The notes under the pieces were generated by a model, which ran no database searches, was not told the origin of the DNA, and worked only from the letters and a program-made list of their open reading frames with translations. A program made the translations under genes and the position numbers. From contig NZ_OX419519.1 in the NCBI RefSeq assembly GCF_948472415.1, forward strand, positions 1,302,001 through 1,366,000: a stretch of 64,000 nt of DNA, in the 5' to 3' direction. Position 1 is the first letter of the stretch; each line of letters starts with the position of its first letter. This DNA is from Kitasatospora fiedleri (GTDB taxonomy: Bacteria; Actinomycetota; Actinomycetes; Streptomycetales; Streptomycetaceae). This document shows positions 1-13,409 of the stretch, piece by piece.

Positions 1-862
<862 letters not shown>

Positions 863-946
863 AGCGCTCCCTGGGGTTGCAGCGGCTGCTGACTGAATGC
901 GCTCGGAAGTCCCGAGGCATCCGGAAAGACTTGATTCCTGGAGTGG

Positions 947-952
947 AGTGTA
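947..952 (-). promoter_or_regulatory. Candidate -10 hexamer of metK
   Basis: On the minus strand this reads TACACT, a good TANNNT -10 element about 85 bases upstream of the metK GTG, inside the 246-bp gap between coaBC and metK. The -35 region is not clear. I see no SAM riboswitch core in the leader. Inference from a short motif only. Confidence 0.35.
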
Positions 953-1108
953 ACGGTCGGCTACCGATCGCGGGGCACTCCTGACGAAGCTCCGTCGTGT
1001 CCGGGACACGGATCACACCGGTGGATCTTCGCCGGTCAGGACGGGTCGCGGCCGAACCGGCGGCTCCGCAAGATCCAACTACCGGGACAACTCGGGGCGT
1101 TGCGTCGG

Positions 1109-2335
1109 TTAACGCTCCGCCTCGGCGCCGTCGCGGGGCAGCCGGGCGGCGACCCGGTCCCAGATCGCGTCCGCCAGGATCTCCTTCGGCCCGTCCGCGA
1201 TGTGGACTTCCGAGCCGTCCGCGCCGAGCAGCACGGCGCTGTTGGTGTCCTGTCCGAACGCCTTGCCGTCGCCGACCTCGTTGACCACCAGCAGGTCGCA
1301 GCCCTTGCGGGCGAGCTTGGCCCGGCCGTTGGCCAGCACGTCGTCGGTCTCGGCGGCGAAGCCGACCACCAGCTGCCCCGGGCGGGGGCGGTCGGCGGCG
1401 ACCTCGGCCAGCACGTCGGGGTTGCGGACCAGCACGATCGGCGCGGGCTCGACCCCGTCCACCTTCTTGATCTTGCCGCTGGCGTACTCGGCGGGCCGGA
1501 AGTCGGCCACCGCGGCGGCCATCACCACCGCGTCGGCGTCCCCGGCGGCCTTCAGCACCGCCTCGCGCAACTGCAGCGCGGTGCCGACCCGGACCACGTC
1601 CACCCCGGCCGGGTCGGGCAGCGCGGTGTTCGCGGCCACCAGGGTGACCCGGGCCCCGCGGGCCACCGCGGTGGCGGCCAGCGCGTAGCCCTGCTTGCCG
1701 GAGGAGCGGTTGCCGAGGAAGCGCACGGGGTCGAGCGGCTCGCGGGTGCCGCCCGCCGAGACCACCACGTGACGGCCGGTCAGGTCGCGCTCCAGCGGGC
1801 CGCGCTCCAGCAGTCGGCGGCAGACGGCGAAGATCTCGGCCGGGTCGGGCAGCCGGCCCTTGCCGGTGTCGACGCCGGTGAGCCGGCCCACGGCCGGCTC
1901 GATGACGACCGCGCCGCGCCGCCGCAGCGTGGCGACGTTCTCCCGGGTGGCGGGGTGCTCCCACATCTCGGTGTGCATGGCGGGCGCGAACACCACCGGG
2001 CAGCGGGCGGTCAGCAGGGTGTTGGTCAGCAGGTCGTCGGCCAGGCCGTGGGCGGCCTTCGCCAGCAGGTCCGCGGTGGCCGGGGCGACCACCACCAGGT
2101 CCGCCCGCTGCCCGATCCGCACGTGCGGGACCTCGTGCACCCGCTCCCAGGTCTCGGTCGCCGCCGGCCGCCCGGACAGCGCCGCCCAGGTCGCCTCCCC
2201 GACGAAGTGCAGCGCCGCCGCGGTCGGCACCACCGTCACCTCGTGCCCGGACTCGCTGAACCTCCGCAGCAGCTCACAGGCCTTGTAGGCGGCGATCCCG
2301 CCGCTCACGCCGAGGACCACACGGGACGCGTTCAT
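1109..2335 (-). CDS. coaBC: Bifunctional phosphopantothenoylcysteine decarboxylase / phosphopantothenate-cysteine ligase
   Basis: CoaBC (Dfp) joins 4'-phosphopantothenate to cysteine and decarboxylates the product to 4'-phosphopantetheine, two steps of coenzyme A synthesis. The 408 residues are full length. The N-terminal half is the flavoprotein decarboxylase: GVSGGIAAYK at the start, EVPHVRIG around residue 68 with the likely catalytic histidine, and APAMHTEMW for the PxMNxxMW-type motif. The C-terminal half (from about residue 190) is the ligase, with SAGGTREPLDPVRFLGNRSS, AAAVADFRP and GKIKK. It follows gmk and rpoZ on the same strand, as is usual in actinomycetes. A strong hairpin separates it from rpoZ. 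Confidence 0.96.
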   Translation of the reverse strand: MNASRVVLGVSGGIAAYKACELLRRFSESGHEVTVVPTAAALHFVGEATWAALSGRPAATETWERVHEVPHVRIGQRADLVVVAPATADLLAKAAHGLADDLLTNTLLTARCPVVFAPAMHTEMWEHPATRENVATLRRRGAVVIEPAVGRLTGVDTGKGRLPDPAEIFAVCRRLLERGPLERDLTGRHVVVSAGGTREPLDPVRFLGNRSSGKQGYALAATAVARGARVTLVAANTALPDPAGVDVVRVGTALQLREAVLKAAGDADAVVMAAAVADFRPAEYASGKIKKVDGVEPAPIVLVRNPDVLAEVAADRPRPGQLVVGFAAETDDVLANGRAKLARKGCDLLVVNEVGDGKAFGQDTNSAVLLGADGSEVHIADGPKEILADAIWDRVAARLPRDGAEAER

Positions 2336-2490
2336 GACGGTCGGCTCTCCTTGCTGCGACGCTGCGACGGGCTCGCGCCCACCTTACGGCCCCTCAGCGC
2401 GCGGCTGCGACGTGTCACCGCGCACACCCCCGCACACCCCCGCGGCCCGACGACCCGGCGACCCGACGTCCCGGCGACCCCGGGAACGGC

Positions 2491-2532
2491 GGAGGGCCCG
2501 CCCGACGCGCGGTGGCGTCGGACGGGCCCTCC
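2491..2532 (-). terminator. Hairpin terminator after rpoZ
   Basis: An 18-bp inverted repeat with one mismatch (2491-2508 against 2515-2532) around a 6-base loop, 15 bp past the rpoZ stop codon. There is no U-tract, which is common for streptomycete terminators. It could end the gmk-rpoZ message or partly attenuate coaBC. Confidence 0.8.
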
Positions 2533-2546
2533 GGGGAGCGCGGGGC

Positions 2547-2813
2547 TCAGGCGCCCTCGATCGCCTCGGCGGTGAGCAGGCCGGCGTTGATCTCGCGCAG
2601 CGCGATCGACAGCGGCTTCTCGTGCACGTGGGTGTCGACCAGCGGGCCGACGTACTCCAGCAGGCCCTCGCCCAGCTGGGAGTAGTACGCGTTGATCTGG
2701 CGGGCCCGCTTGGCCGCGTAGATCACCAGGCTGTACTTGGAGTCGGTGGCCTCGAGCAGCTCGTCGATCGGCGGGTTGATGATGCCCTCGGGCGCGGTCA
2801 TCGAAGAGGACAC
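2547..2813 (-). CDS. rpoZ: DNA-directed RNA polymerase omega subunit
   Basis: Omega binds the C-terminal part of beta-prime and helps assemble and stabilise RNA polymerase. The 88-residue protein has the family core: [19 protein letters not shown], then [18 protein letters not shown], then [13 protein letters not shown]. Length and order (gmk upstream, coaBC downstream) match other actinomycetes. It starts 52 bp after the gmk stop, so the two are probably co-transcribed. Confidence 0.96.
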   Translation of the reverse strand: MSSSMTAPEGIINPPIDELLEATDSKYSLVIYAAKRARQINAYYSQLGEGLLEYVGPLVDTHVHEKPLSIALREINAGLLTAEAIEGA

Positions 2814-2865
2814 GCTGAACCTTCCGAAGTGGTTTTGTCAGACCGGCTGGGTGCAGCCGATCCGG

Positions 2866-3423
2866 TCAGGCTACACCGAGCAAGGCTAGCAGTTCGGCCG
2901 CTACCTGCTCGACGGAGGTGTTGACAAGGGTCGTGTCGAACTCCGCCTCGGCCGCCAGCTCGACCTTCGCCACCGCGAGCCGCTCGTCGATCACGTCCTT
3001 CGGCTCGGTGCCCCGGCCGGTGAGCCGGCGGACCAGCTCCTCCCAGCTCGGCGGGGCCAGGAAGACCAGCTGCGCCTCGGGCATCGACTCCTTGACCTGC
3101 CGGGCGCCCTGGAGGTCGATCTCCAGCAGCACCGGCTCGCCCTTGTCGAGCTTGTCGAGCACCGCCTGGCGCGGCGTCCCGTACCGGTTCCCGGCGAAGA
3201 CCGCCCACTCCAGCAGCTCGCCGTTGGCCACCAGCTTGTCGAACTGCTCGTGGTCGACGAAGTGGTACTGCACGCCGTCGCGCTCACCGGGGCGCGGGTG
3301 CCGGGTCGTCGCCGACACCGACAGCCAGACCTCGGGGAACTGCTTCCTCATATGAGCGACGACCGTGCTCTTGCCGACCCCGGAGGGGCCGGAGAGCACG
3401 GTCAGCCGCGGACGCTCACTCAT
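2866..3423 (-). CDS. gmk: Guanylate kinase
   Basis: Phosphorylates GMP to GDP with ATP. The 185 residues begin [20 protein letters not shown], with the P-loop at residues 11-18, followed by [20 protein letters not shown] (GMP-binding region) and [12 protein letters not shown]. The length is normal. It lies 48 bp after mihF on the same strand, in the conserved mihF-gmk-rpoZ order. Confidence 0.96.
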   Translation of the reverse strand: MSERPRLTVLSGPSGVGKSTVVAHMRKQFPEVWLSVSATTRHPRPGERDGVQYHFVDHEQFDKLVANGELLEWAVFAGNRYGTPRQAVLDKLDKGEPVLLEIDLQGARQVKESMPEAQLVFLAPPSWEELVRRLTGRGTEPKDVIDERLAVAKVELAAEAEFDTTLVNTSVEQVAAELLALLGVA

Positions 3424-3471
3424 GCACCGATTATCCCGGATCGCGGAGGTTCCGCCGACACCGGCCTCCGG

Positions 3472-3798
3472 TCAGGAGGCGGCGCCGCCGAACTCGCGCT
3501 CCAGGGAAGCGATCTGGTTCGTACCGAGGCCGCGCACGCGACGGCTCTCGGAGATGCCCAGGCGCTCCATGATCTGCTTGGCGCGCACCTTGCCGACGCC
3601 CGGCAGGGACTCCAGCAGGGCGGAGACCTTCATCTTGCCGATGACCTCGTCGTCGGACTTGCCGGCCTTGATGACGTCGTGCAGCGAGGCGCCCGAGTGC
3701 TTCAGCCGGTTCTTGACGTCGGCACGCTTCCGGCGAGCCTCGGCGGCCTTGGCGAGCGCGGCGGTGCGCTGTTCGGGAGTAAGGGGCGGAAGAGCCAC
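3472..3798 (-). CDS. mihF: Actinobacterial integration host factor (sIHF/mIHF)
   Basis: A small nucleoid-associated protein that binds and bends DNA and, in actinomycetes, affects nucleoid compaction and development. It is unrelated in fold to the enterobacterial IHF heterodimer. The helix-two-turn-helix signature SLPGVGKVRAKQIMERLGIS is intact, followed by RRVRGLG. I chose the GTG at 3796-3798 (protein begins VALPPLTPEQR, about 108 residues) because GAGGTG lies 6 bases upstream and family members begin here. The upstream GTG three codons earlier overlaps that ribosome-binding site and is less likely. It sits between pyrF and gmk. Confidence 0.95.
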   Translation of the reverse strand: MALPPLTPEQRTAALAKAAEARRKRADVKNRLKHSGASLHDVIKAGKSDDEVIGKMKVSALLESLPGVGKVRAKQIMERLGISESRRVRGLGTNQIASLEREFGGAAS

Positions 3799-3956
3799 GC
3801 CGTTCACCTCAGGTGTGGATGGAAGGGATGAGCCATGACTTGGTGGTGCCCGGACGCCACAGGCTCTGACCTGCGGAGGTGGCCGTGACCACCGCCAACT
3901 GGCGTCCTACCGCCGGACACTACCCAACTTGGGCCGCCGCGTCAGGAAAAGAACAC

Positions 3957-3994
3957 GAAAAGTCCAGGTCAGCAGGGGCCGACCTGGGAGTTTT
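3957..3994 (-). terminator. Terminator after pyrF
   Basis: The 7-bp stem CCAGGTC/GACCTGG is flanked by AAAA on one side and TTTT on the other, so the minus-strand RNA ends in a short U-tract. It lies just past the pyrF stop and before the mihF promoter region, consistent with the end of the pyr operon. Confidence 0.75.
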
Positions 3995-4003
3995 CCGGTC
4001 AAA

Positions 4004-4867
4004 TCAACCGAGTTGGCGGCCGATTGCCCAGGCGTTTGTGACGCCCCTCACATCGTCGACGAACACCTGCGCGGCCTGCCGGAGCGCCGCCACCGACGGT
4101 CCGTGCCTGAGCACGTCCCGGCTGACCGAGGGCACCACGTTGCGCACCTGGTCGCCGAAGACCCGCGGCAGGTCGGCCGCGGTGGCGCCCTGCGCGCCCA
4201 CCCCGGGGGCCAGCAGCGGGCCGTTGATCGCCAGGTCCACCCCGGCGTCCGCGAGGGTCGCGCCGACCACCGCGCCGAACGACCCGAGCGGCTCGGCGCC
4301 CGCGTTCTCCGCCGCCAGCCGGTCCAGCACCGCCTGCGCCACGCTCCGCCCGTCCGCGCCGACCGCGCGCTGCACCTCGTGCCCCTCCGGGTTGGAGGTC
4401 AGCGCCAGCGCGAATAGGCCGCAGCCGTTGGCGTGCGCCAGGTCCACGGCCGGCTGGAGCGAGCCGAAGCCCAGGTAGGGGCTGACGGTGAGCGCGTCGG
4501 AGAACAGCGGGCTGTCCGGCGCCAGGAAGGTCTCGGCGTACGCGGCCATGGTCGAGCCGATGTCGCCGCGCTTGGCGTCCATCAGCACCAGCGCCCCGGC
4601 CGCCCGGGCCTCGGCCACCGCGCGCTCCAGCACGGCGATGCCGCGGCTGCCGAAGCGCTCGAAGAACGCGGACTGCGGCTTGAGCACCGCGACCCGGTCG
4701 GCCAGCGCCTCGACCACCGTGCGGGAGAAGGTCTCCAGCCCGGCCAGGTCGTCGTTCAGGCCCCAGGCGGTGAGCAGCGAGGCGTGCGGGTCGATGCCGA
4801 CGCAGAGCTGGCCCCGGGTGTCGAGGGCGGCGCGCAGGCGGGTGCCGAAGGGCGTGGTGTCAGTCAT
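4004..4867 (-). CDS. pyrF: Orotidine 5'-phosphate decarboxylase
   Basis: Last step of UMP synthesis: decarboxylates OMP to UMP. The 287 residues start MTDTTPFGTRLRAALDTRGQ and carry the catalytic DAKRGDIGST cluster (lysine between two aspartates) and CVGIDPH near the N-terminus, typical of the group-2 type found in actinomycetes. The ATG at 4865-4867 is 50 bp after the pyrD stop. It is the last pyr gene before a terminator; mihF follows with its own leader. Confidence 0.96.
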   Translation of the reverse strand: MTDTTPFGTRLRAALDTRGQLCVGIDPHASLLTAWGLNDDLAGLETFSRTVVEALADRVAVLKPQSAFFERFGSRGIAVLERAVAEARAAGALVLMDAKRGDIGSTMAAYAETFLAPDSPLFSDALTVSPYLGFGSLQPAVDLAHANGCGLFALALTSNPEGHEVQRAVGADGRSVAQAVLDRLAAENAGAEPLGSFGAVVGATLADAGVDLAINGPLLAPGVGAQGATAADLPRVFGDQVRNVVPSVSRDVLRHGPSVAALRQAAQVFVDDVRGVTNAWAIGRQLG

Positions 4868-4917
4868 CGCGGTCTCTCGTCGTCGTGGTCGTGGTGGTGC
4901 TGCCGGCGGGGCGGGCC

Positions 4918-6015
<1,098 letters not shown>

Positions 6016-6058
6016 CGCGGGGTGACCTCCGTCAGCCGAGCCGGACCGGGACATGGAC

Positions 6059-6097
6059 GTGGGGGGCACCCGGCGACCGGACCGGCGTGCCCCCCAC
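6059..6097 (-). other. Strong hairpin between carB and pyrD
   Basis: The arms at 6059-6073 and 6082-6097 pair almost perfectly (one bulge) around an 8-base loop within the 92-bp carB-pyrD gap. It has no U-tract. It may reduce read-through from carB into pyrD-pyrF, act as an RNA-processing or stability element, or end the upstream message; the sequence alone does not decide. Confidence 0.7.
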
Positions 6098-6107
6098 GGG
6101 TTCGGCC

Positions 6108-9408
<3,301 letters not shown>

Positions 9409-9416
<8 letters not shown>

Positions 9417-10566
9417 GCTGGCCCTCCATAAGGCTCACGAAGCGGTCGAAGAGGTAGGCGGCGTCGTGCGGGCCGGCTGCCGCTTCGGGGTGGTACTGCA
9501 CGCTGAAGGCGGGGGTGTCGAGCGCCTGGAGGCCCTCGACCACGTCGTCGTTGAGGCAGACGTGGGAGACCTCGACCCGCCCGAAGGGGGTGTCGCTCAC
9601 CCGGTCCAGCGGCGCGTCCACGGCGAAGCCGTGGTTGTGGGCGGTCACCTCGACCTTGCCGGTGGCGCGGTCCTGCACCGGCTGGTTGATGCCGCGGTGG
9701 CCGTACTTGAGCTTGTAGGTGCCGAACCCGAGGGCCCGGCCCAGGAGCTGGTTGCCGAAGCAGATGCCGAAGAACGGGGTCTTCTTCGCCAGCACGCCGC
9801 GCAGCACCTCGACCTGCCGGTCGGCGGTGGCCGGGTCGCCGGGGCCGTTGGAGAAGAACACGCCGTCGGGCCGCACGGCGTAGATGTCCTCCACCGAGCT
9901 GTTCGCGGGCAGCACGTGCACCTCGATGCCGCGCTCGGCCATCCGCTGCGGGGTCATGCCCTTGATCCCGAGGTCGAGGGCGGCGACGGTGAACTTCTTC
10001 TCGCCGATCGCCGGGACGACGTAGGTCTCCTTGGTGGCGACCTCGGCGCACAGGTCGGCGCCCTTCATCTCCGGCGCGGACCGCACCTTGGCCAGCAGCT
10101 CGGCCTGGTCGGCGAGGGCCGGGCCGGAGAAGATGCCGACCCGCATCGCGCCGCGCTCGCGCAGGTGGCGGGTGAGCGCACGGGTGTCGATCCCGCTGAT
10201 GCCGACGACGCCCTGGCGCTCCAGCTCCTCGTCCAGCGAGCGCTTCGAGCGCCAGTTGGAGGCGACCCGGGCGGGGTCGCGGACCACGTAGCCGGAGACC
10301 CAGATCCGCTGCGACTCGTCGTCCTCGTCGTTCCAGCCGGTGTTGCCGATCTGCGGGGCGGTCATCACGACCACCTGGCGGTGGTAGGACGGGTCGGTCA
10401 GGGTCTCCTGGTAGCCGGACATGCCGGTGTTGAAGACCGCCTCGCCGAAGGTCTCGCCGACCGCGCCGTACGCCTGGCCGCGGAAGGTCCGGCCGTCCTC
10501 CAGGACGAGCACGGCAGGCACGCGCTCCCGCCTGGTGCGCTGCGTGGTGGGGGCAGGTGCGGTCAT
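9409..10566 (-). CDS. carA: Carbamoyl-phosphate synthase, small (glutaminase) subunit
   Basis: Hydrolyses glutamine and channels ammonia to CarB. The 385-residue protein has the N-terminal CarA domain ([22 protein letters not shown]) and a class I glutamine amidotransferase domain with [12 protein letters not shown] (nucleophile cysteine), HNHGFAV and the YHPEA histidine/glutamate pair. The ATG at 10564-10566 overlaps the stop of the upstream membrane protein gene (ATGA), so the pyrC-membrane protein-carA-carB run is tightly coupled. Confidence 0.97.
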
Positions 10567-11120
10567 GTGGCGGCCTCTTCCGTCTTCATCGTCTTCGTAC
10601 GTGTCACTAGTGCCTGCACGGCCTCGACCCAGTCGTCGTGCGCGGCGGCGGCGTCCAGGCGGAAGCCGCTCTCCAGCTCGCTCCCGCCGAGCCGCCAGCC
10701 GACCACCAGCAGTCCGCTCGGCACGACCTTCCCGGCGAGGCCGGAGTCGGTGCGGGCGCCGGTGAGCGCGGCGGCCGGAATCCACAGGTCGTCCTCGCCG
10801 GGGCGGCGGGCCAGCAGGCCCCGCTCGGTGAGCGTGAGTTCGGCCAGGCTGCGCTTGCCCAGGCCGTGCGCGACGACCCGGTCCAGCCAGTTCCCGGCGG
10901 TGGTGGAGCCGTGGTAGCGGCCGGGCGCCGCCAGCAGCGCCGGGCCGGGGTCCTGCGGTGCGGGCTCCGGCGCGGGCAGGTCGGACTGGAGCGTGCGCCG
11001 CCAGTTCCAGCCCTGCCGCATCAGCCAGTAGACCAGCGCGATCAGGATCAGCAGGCCGACCGTGGCGCCGATGTACCCGGGCCAGTCGGTGACGCGGCCC
11101 TTCTCGGTGGCGAGCAGCAT
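10563..11120 (-). CDS. Single-pass membrane protein with PH-like C-terminus, pyr operon
   Basis: A 185-residue protein of unknown role encoded between pyrC and carA in many streptomycetes. One hydrophobic segment lies at about residues 16-35 ([19 protein letters not shown]), followed by a proline-rich linker and a globular domain (about 60-175) resembling bacterial PH-like domains. Its ATG overlaps the pyrC stop (TGATG) and its stop overlaps the carA start, so it is made together with the pathway enzymes. That suggests, but does not show, a link to pathway organisation at the membrane, where class 2 PyrD works. It carries no catalytic motif that I recognise. Confidence 0.85.
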   Translation of the reverse strand: MLLATEKGRVTDWPGYIGATVGLLILIALVYWLMRQGWNWRRTLQSDLPAPEPAPQDPGPALLAAPGRYHGSTTAGNWLDRVVAHGLGKRSLAELTLTERGLLARRPGEDDLWIPAAALTGARTDSGLAGKVVPSGLLVVGWRLGGSELESGFRLDAAAAHDDWVEAVQALVTRTKTMKTEEAAT

Positions 11121-12412
11121 CAGCGCTCGACCAGCTCTCCGGCCAGCACGGTCGCCTCACCGCGGAGGAAGGTGGCGTGCACCCGGCCGGGCAGGTCCAT
11201 CCCCCGGTACGGGCTGTTGCGGGAGCGGGTGGCGAAGGTGTCGGGGTTCACCACTCCACGGTACGCGGGATCGAACAGCACCAGGTTGGCGGGCTCGCCC
11301 ACCGAGACCGACCGTCCGTGGCCGCTCAGCCGCCCGATCCGGGCCGGGCGGTGCGACATCCGGTCCGCGACGCCCTCCCAGTTCAGCAGGCCGGTGTCGA
11401 CCATGGTCTGCTGCACGACCGACAGCGCGGTCTCCAGCCCGACCATGCCCATCGCGGCGACCGTCCAGGCGCAGTCCTTGTCCGCGGCGGGGTGCGGGGC
11501 GTGGTCGGTGGCGACGGCGTCGATGGTGCCGTCGGCCAGCGCCTCGCGCAGCGCCTCGACGTCGGCGGCGGTGCGCAGCGGCGGGTTGACCTTGTACACC
11601 GGGTCGTTGCTGCGCACCGTCTCGTCGGTGAGCAGCAGGTGGTGCGGGGTGACCTCGGCGGTGACGTCCCAGCCGCGGCCCTTGGCCCAGCGGACGATCT
11701 CGACCGATCCGGCGGTGGACAGGTGGCAGATGTGCACCCGGGCGCCGAGGTGCGCGGCGAGCAGCACGTCCCGGGCGATGATCGACTCCTCGGCGACGGC
11801 GGGCCAGCCGGGCAGGCCCAGCTCGCCGGAGACGGCGCCCTCGTTCATCTGGGCGCCGGCGGTCAGCCGGGGCTCCTGGGCGTGCTGGGCGATCACGCCG
11901 TCGACGGTCCTCACGTACTCCAGGGCGCGGCGCATGAGCACCGGGTCGTCCACGCACTTGCCGTCGTCGGAGAACACCCGGACCGCGGCGGCGGAGTCGT
12001 GCATCGCGCCGAGTCCGGCGAGCTCCTTGCCCTCCAGGCCGACGGTGACGGCGCCGACCGGCTGCACGTCGCAGTAGCCGGAGGCCCGGCCGAGCCGCCA
12101 GACCTGCTCGACCACCTCGGCGCTGTCGGCGACCGGGAAGGTGTTGGCCATCGCGTGCACCGCGGTGTAGCCGCCCATGGCGGCGGCCCGGGTGCCGGTG
12201 AGCACGGTCTCGGCGTCCTCCCGGCCGGGCTCGCGCAGGTGGGTGTGCAGGTCGACCAGGCCGGGCAGGGCGACCAGGCCGTGCGCGTCGAGGTCGATGT
12301 CGGCCGTGACGTCCAGGTCCTCGCCGATCGCGGCGAAGACGCCGTCGGCGATGTGGATGTCCCGGGGGGCGCCGCCGAGGATCTGGGCGTTGCGGATCAG
12401 GTAGGTGGTCAC
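11120..12412 (-). CDS. pyrC: Dihydroorotase
   Basis: Cyclises carbamoyl aspartate to dihydroorotate. The 430 residues are normal for the type I, class III-like enzymes linked to pyrB in actinomycetes. Metal-site motifs are visible: [11 protein letters not shown] near residue 50, [16 protein letters not shown], and ATDHAPH for the catalytic aspartate. The start is the GTG at 12410-12412, which overlaps the stop codon of the broken pyrB reading frame (GTGA). The frame is intact. Confidence 0.96.
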   Translation of the reverse strand: MTTYLIRNAQILGGAPRDIHIADGVFAAIGEDLDVTADIDLDAHGLVALPGLVDLHTHLREPGREDAETVLTGTRAAAMGGYTAVHAMANTFPVADSAEVVEQVWRLGRASGYCDVQPVGAVTVGLEGKELAGLGAMHDSAAAVRVFSDDGKCVDDPVLMRRALEYVRTVDGVIAQHAQEPRLTAGAQMNEGAVSGELGLPGWPAVAEESIIARDVLLAAHLGARVHICHLSTAGSVEIVRWAKGRGWDVTAEVTPHHLLLTDETVRSNDPVYKVNPPLRTAADVEALREALADGTIDAVATDHAPHPAADKDCAWTVAAMGMVGLETALSVVQQTMVDTGLLNWEGVADRMSHRPARIGRLSGHGRSVSVGEPANLVLFDPAYRGVVNPDTFATRSRNSPYRGMDLPGRVHATFLRGEATVLAGELVER

Positions 12413-12528
12413 TGGGCGGCCTCCTGGGGGTCGGGGGTGCGGGGAGCGTCGGTGTCGGTCGCCGGGCCGGGGGCGCGGCGCGGGGCGGCCGCGGCGCCGT
12501 CGGGGCCGGGGTCGGGGTGGCGCTTCAC
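12409..12528 (-). pseudogene. pyrB: pyrB remnant: 39-codon in-frame internal deletion of aspartate carbamoyltransferase
   Basis: Every other gene of the pyrR-pyrB-pyrC-carA-carB-pyrD-pyrF operon is here, but only 122 bp lie between pyrR and pyrC. On the minus strand they hold an open frame from GTG (12526-12528) to TGA (12409-12411). It begins MKRH, the conserved first residues of streptomycete PyrB (usually followed by LISAADL), and ends with an alanine/proline-rich tail whose TGA overlaps the pyrC GTG, as expected for the native pyrB end. Roughly 0.9 kb encoding all carbamoyl-phosphate and aspartate binding residues is absent, with the frame preserved. The product, if made, cannot be an enzyme. 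Natural deletion, deliberate in-frame deletion and misassembly are all possible. That the tail is the native PyrB C-terminus is an inference. Confidence 0.8.
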
Positions 12529-12534
12529 GCGGCG

Positions 12535-13146
12535 CTACTGCGCGGGGTCGGGGTCGGCGGCGAGGGCCTGGGAGGAGCGGGCCGCGTAGTCGCGGTCGCC
12601 CAGCAGGACGGCGTCCAGCCCGTCGGACTCGGCCAGCCGGACCTGCACGGCCTCGCGCAGCGAGGTGGGCAGGTTCTTGCCCACGTAGTCGGCGCGGATG
12701 GGCAGTTCGCGGTGACCGCGGTCGACCAGGACGGCCAGCCGGACGGCGCGCGGGCGGCCGATGTCGTTGAGCGCGTCGAGCGCGGCGCGGATCGTCCGGC
12801 CGGAGAACAGCACGTCGTCGACCATGACCACCAGCTTGCCGTCGATGCCGCCGGGCGGGATCTCGGTGTGCTCCTGGGCCCGGGCGGGCTTCAGCCGCAG
12901 GTCGTCCCGGTACATGGTGATGTCCAGCGTCCCGAGCGGGATCTCCCGGCCGGTGATCTGGGCCAGCTTGCCCTGGAGCCGGCGGGCCAGGTGGACGCCG
13001 CGGGTGTGGATGCCGAGCAGCACGACGTCCTCGGCGCCCTTGGCGCGTTCGACGATCTCGTGCGCGATCCGGGTGACGACCCGGGCGATGTCGGTGGCGT
13101 CCAGCACCTGGTGCGGGGCGCGGGGGGTGGAACTGGGTGTGGTCAT
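12535..13146 (-). CDS. pyrR: PyrR bifunctional pyr operon regulator / uracil phosphoribosyltransferase
   Basis: PyrR binds pyr leader RNA when UMP/UTP is high and also has weak uracil phosphoribosyltransferase activity. The 203 residues include the PRPP-binding motif [20 protein letters not shown] and the [15 protein letters not shown] region. Residues before about 20 are a low-complexity extension. The ATG at 13144-13146 has AGGAGG 11 bases upstream, and this ribosome-binding site lies against a candidate PyrR-binding hairpin, suggesting autoregulation by blocking translation. It is the first gene of the pyr operon. Confidence 0.95.
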   Translation of the reverse strand: MTTPSSTPRAPHQVLDATDIARVVTRIAHEIVERAKGAEDVVLLGIHTRGVHLARRLQGKLAQITGREIPLGTLDITMYRDDLRLKPARAQEHTEIPPGGIDGKLVVMVDDVLFSGRTIRAALDALNDIGRPRAVRLAVLVDRGHRELPIRADYVGKNLPTSLREAVQVRLAESDGLDAVLLGDRDYAARSSQALAADPDPAQ

Positions 13147-13157
13147 GCCGGAGCGGA

Positions 13158-13195
13158 CCTCCTTCCCCGCCTCACGGGACGGGTCTTAAAGGATG
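13158..13195 (-). promoter_or_regulatory. PyrR-binding RNA hairpin in the pyr leader
   Basis: On the minus strand the leader carries CCTTTAA, then GTCCCGTGAGGC in a hairpin loop, then GGGGAAGGAGG. This fits the known PyrR-binding consensus (UUUAA followed by ARUCCNGNGAGGYU). The hairpin abuts the pyrR Shine-Dalgarno sequence, and no terminator/antiterminator pair is evident. That arrangement matches the translational repression described for mycobacterial pyrR leaders. Confidence 0.75.
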
Positions 13196-13232
13196 TCTGG
13201 AATGGTTTCCGACCGCAGCCGGAGCCTCGCCC

Positions 13233-13238
13233 ATGGTA
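13233..13238 (-). promoter_or_regulatory. Candidate -10 hexamer of the pyr operon
   Basis: The minus strand reads TACCAT, a good TANNNT element, about 90 bases before the pyrR ATG. Transcription from here would include the whole PyrR-binding hairpin. The -35 region is weak. Confidence 0.4.
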
Positions 13239-13294
13239 GCAGCGTGCTGATCGCGGCCCGTTCGCCGCCCGTTCGCACGAGTGCCCCATTCGGC

Positions 13295-13324
13295 TTGACG
13301 CGCCACCCTCACTCTACGTAACCT
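13295..13324 (+). promoter_or_regulatory. bldD promoter with overlapping BldD box
   Basis: TTGACG (13295-13300) and TAACCT (13319-13324) form a promoter with an 18-bp spacer. TCACTCTACGTAA at 13309-13321 matches the published BldD consensus TNACNC(A/T)GNGTNA at all but one fixed position and overlaps the -10. A second, near-perfect palindrome (13319-13338, GTAACCTCACAGTGAGTTAC) lies at the start site. BldD is known to repress its own gene in Streptomyces, and this arrangement fits autorepression. Confidence 0.7.
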
Positions 13325-13409
13325 CACAGTGAGTTACGAAGGTGCGCCGCAGTGGCCCTCGTCGCTCACATTTCAGCGCACGCGAAGCAATCTCGTCCGG
13401 GGAGATCCA

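Noticed and set aside
863..1108. Possible SAM riboswitch before metK
   Set aside because: No SAM-class core sequence or stem pattern could be seen in the 246-bp gap.
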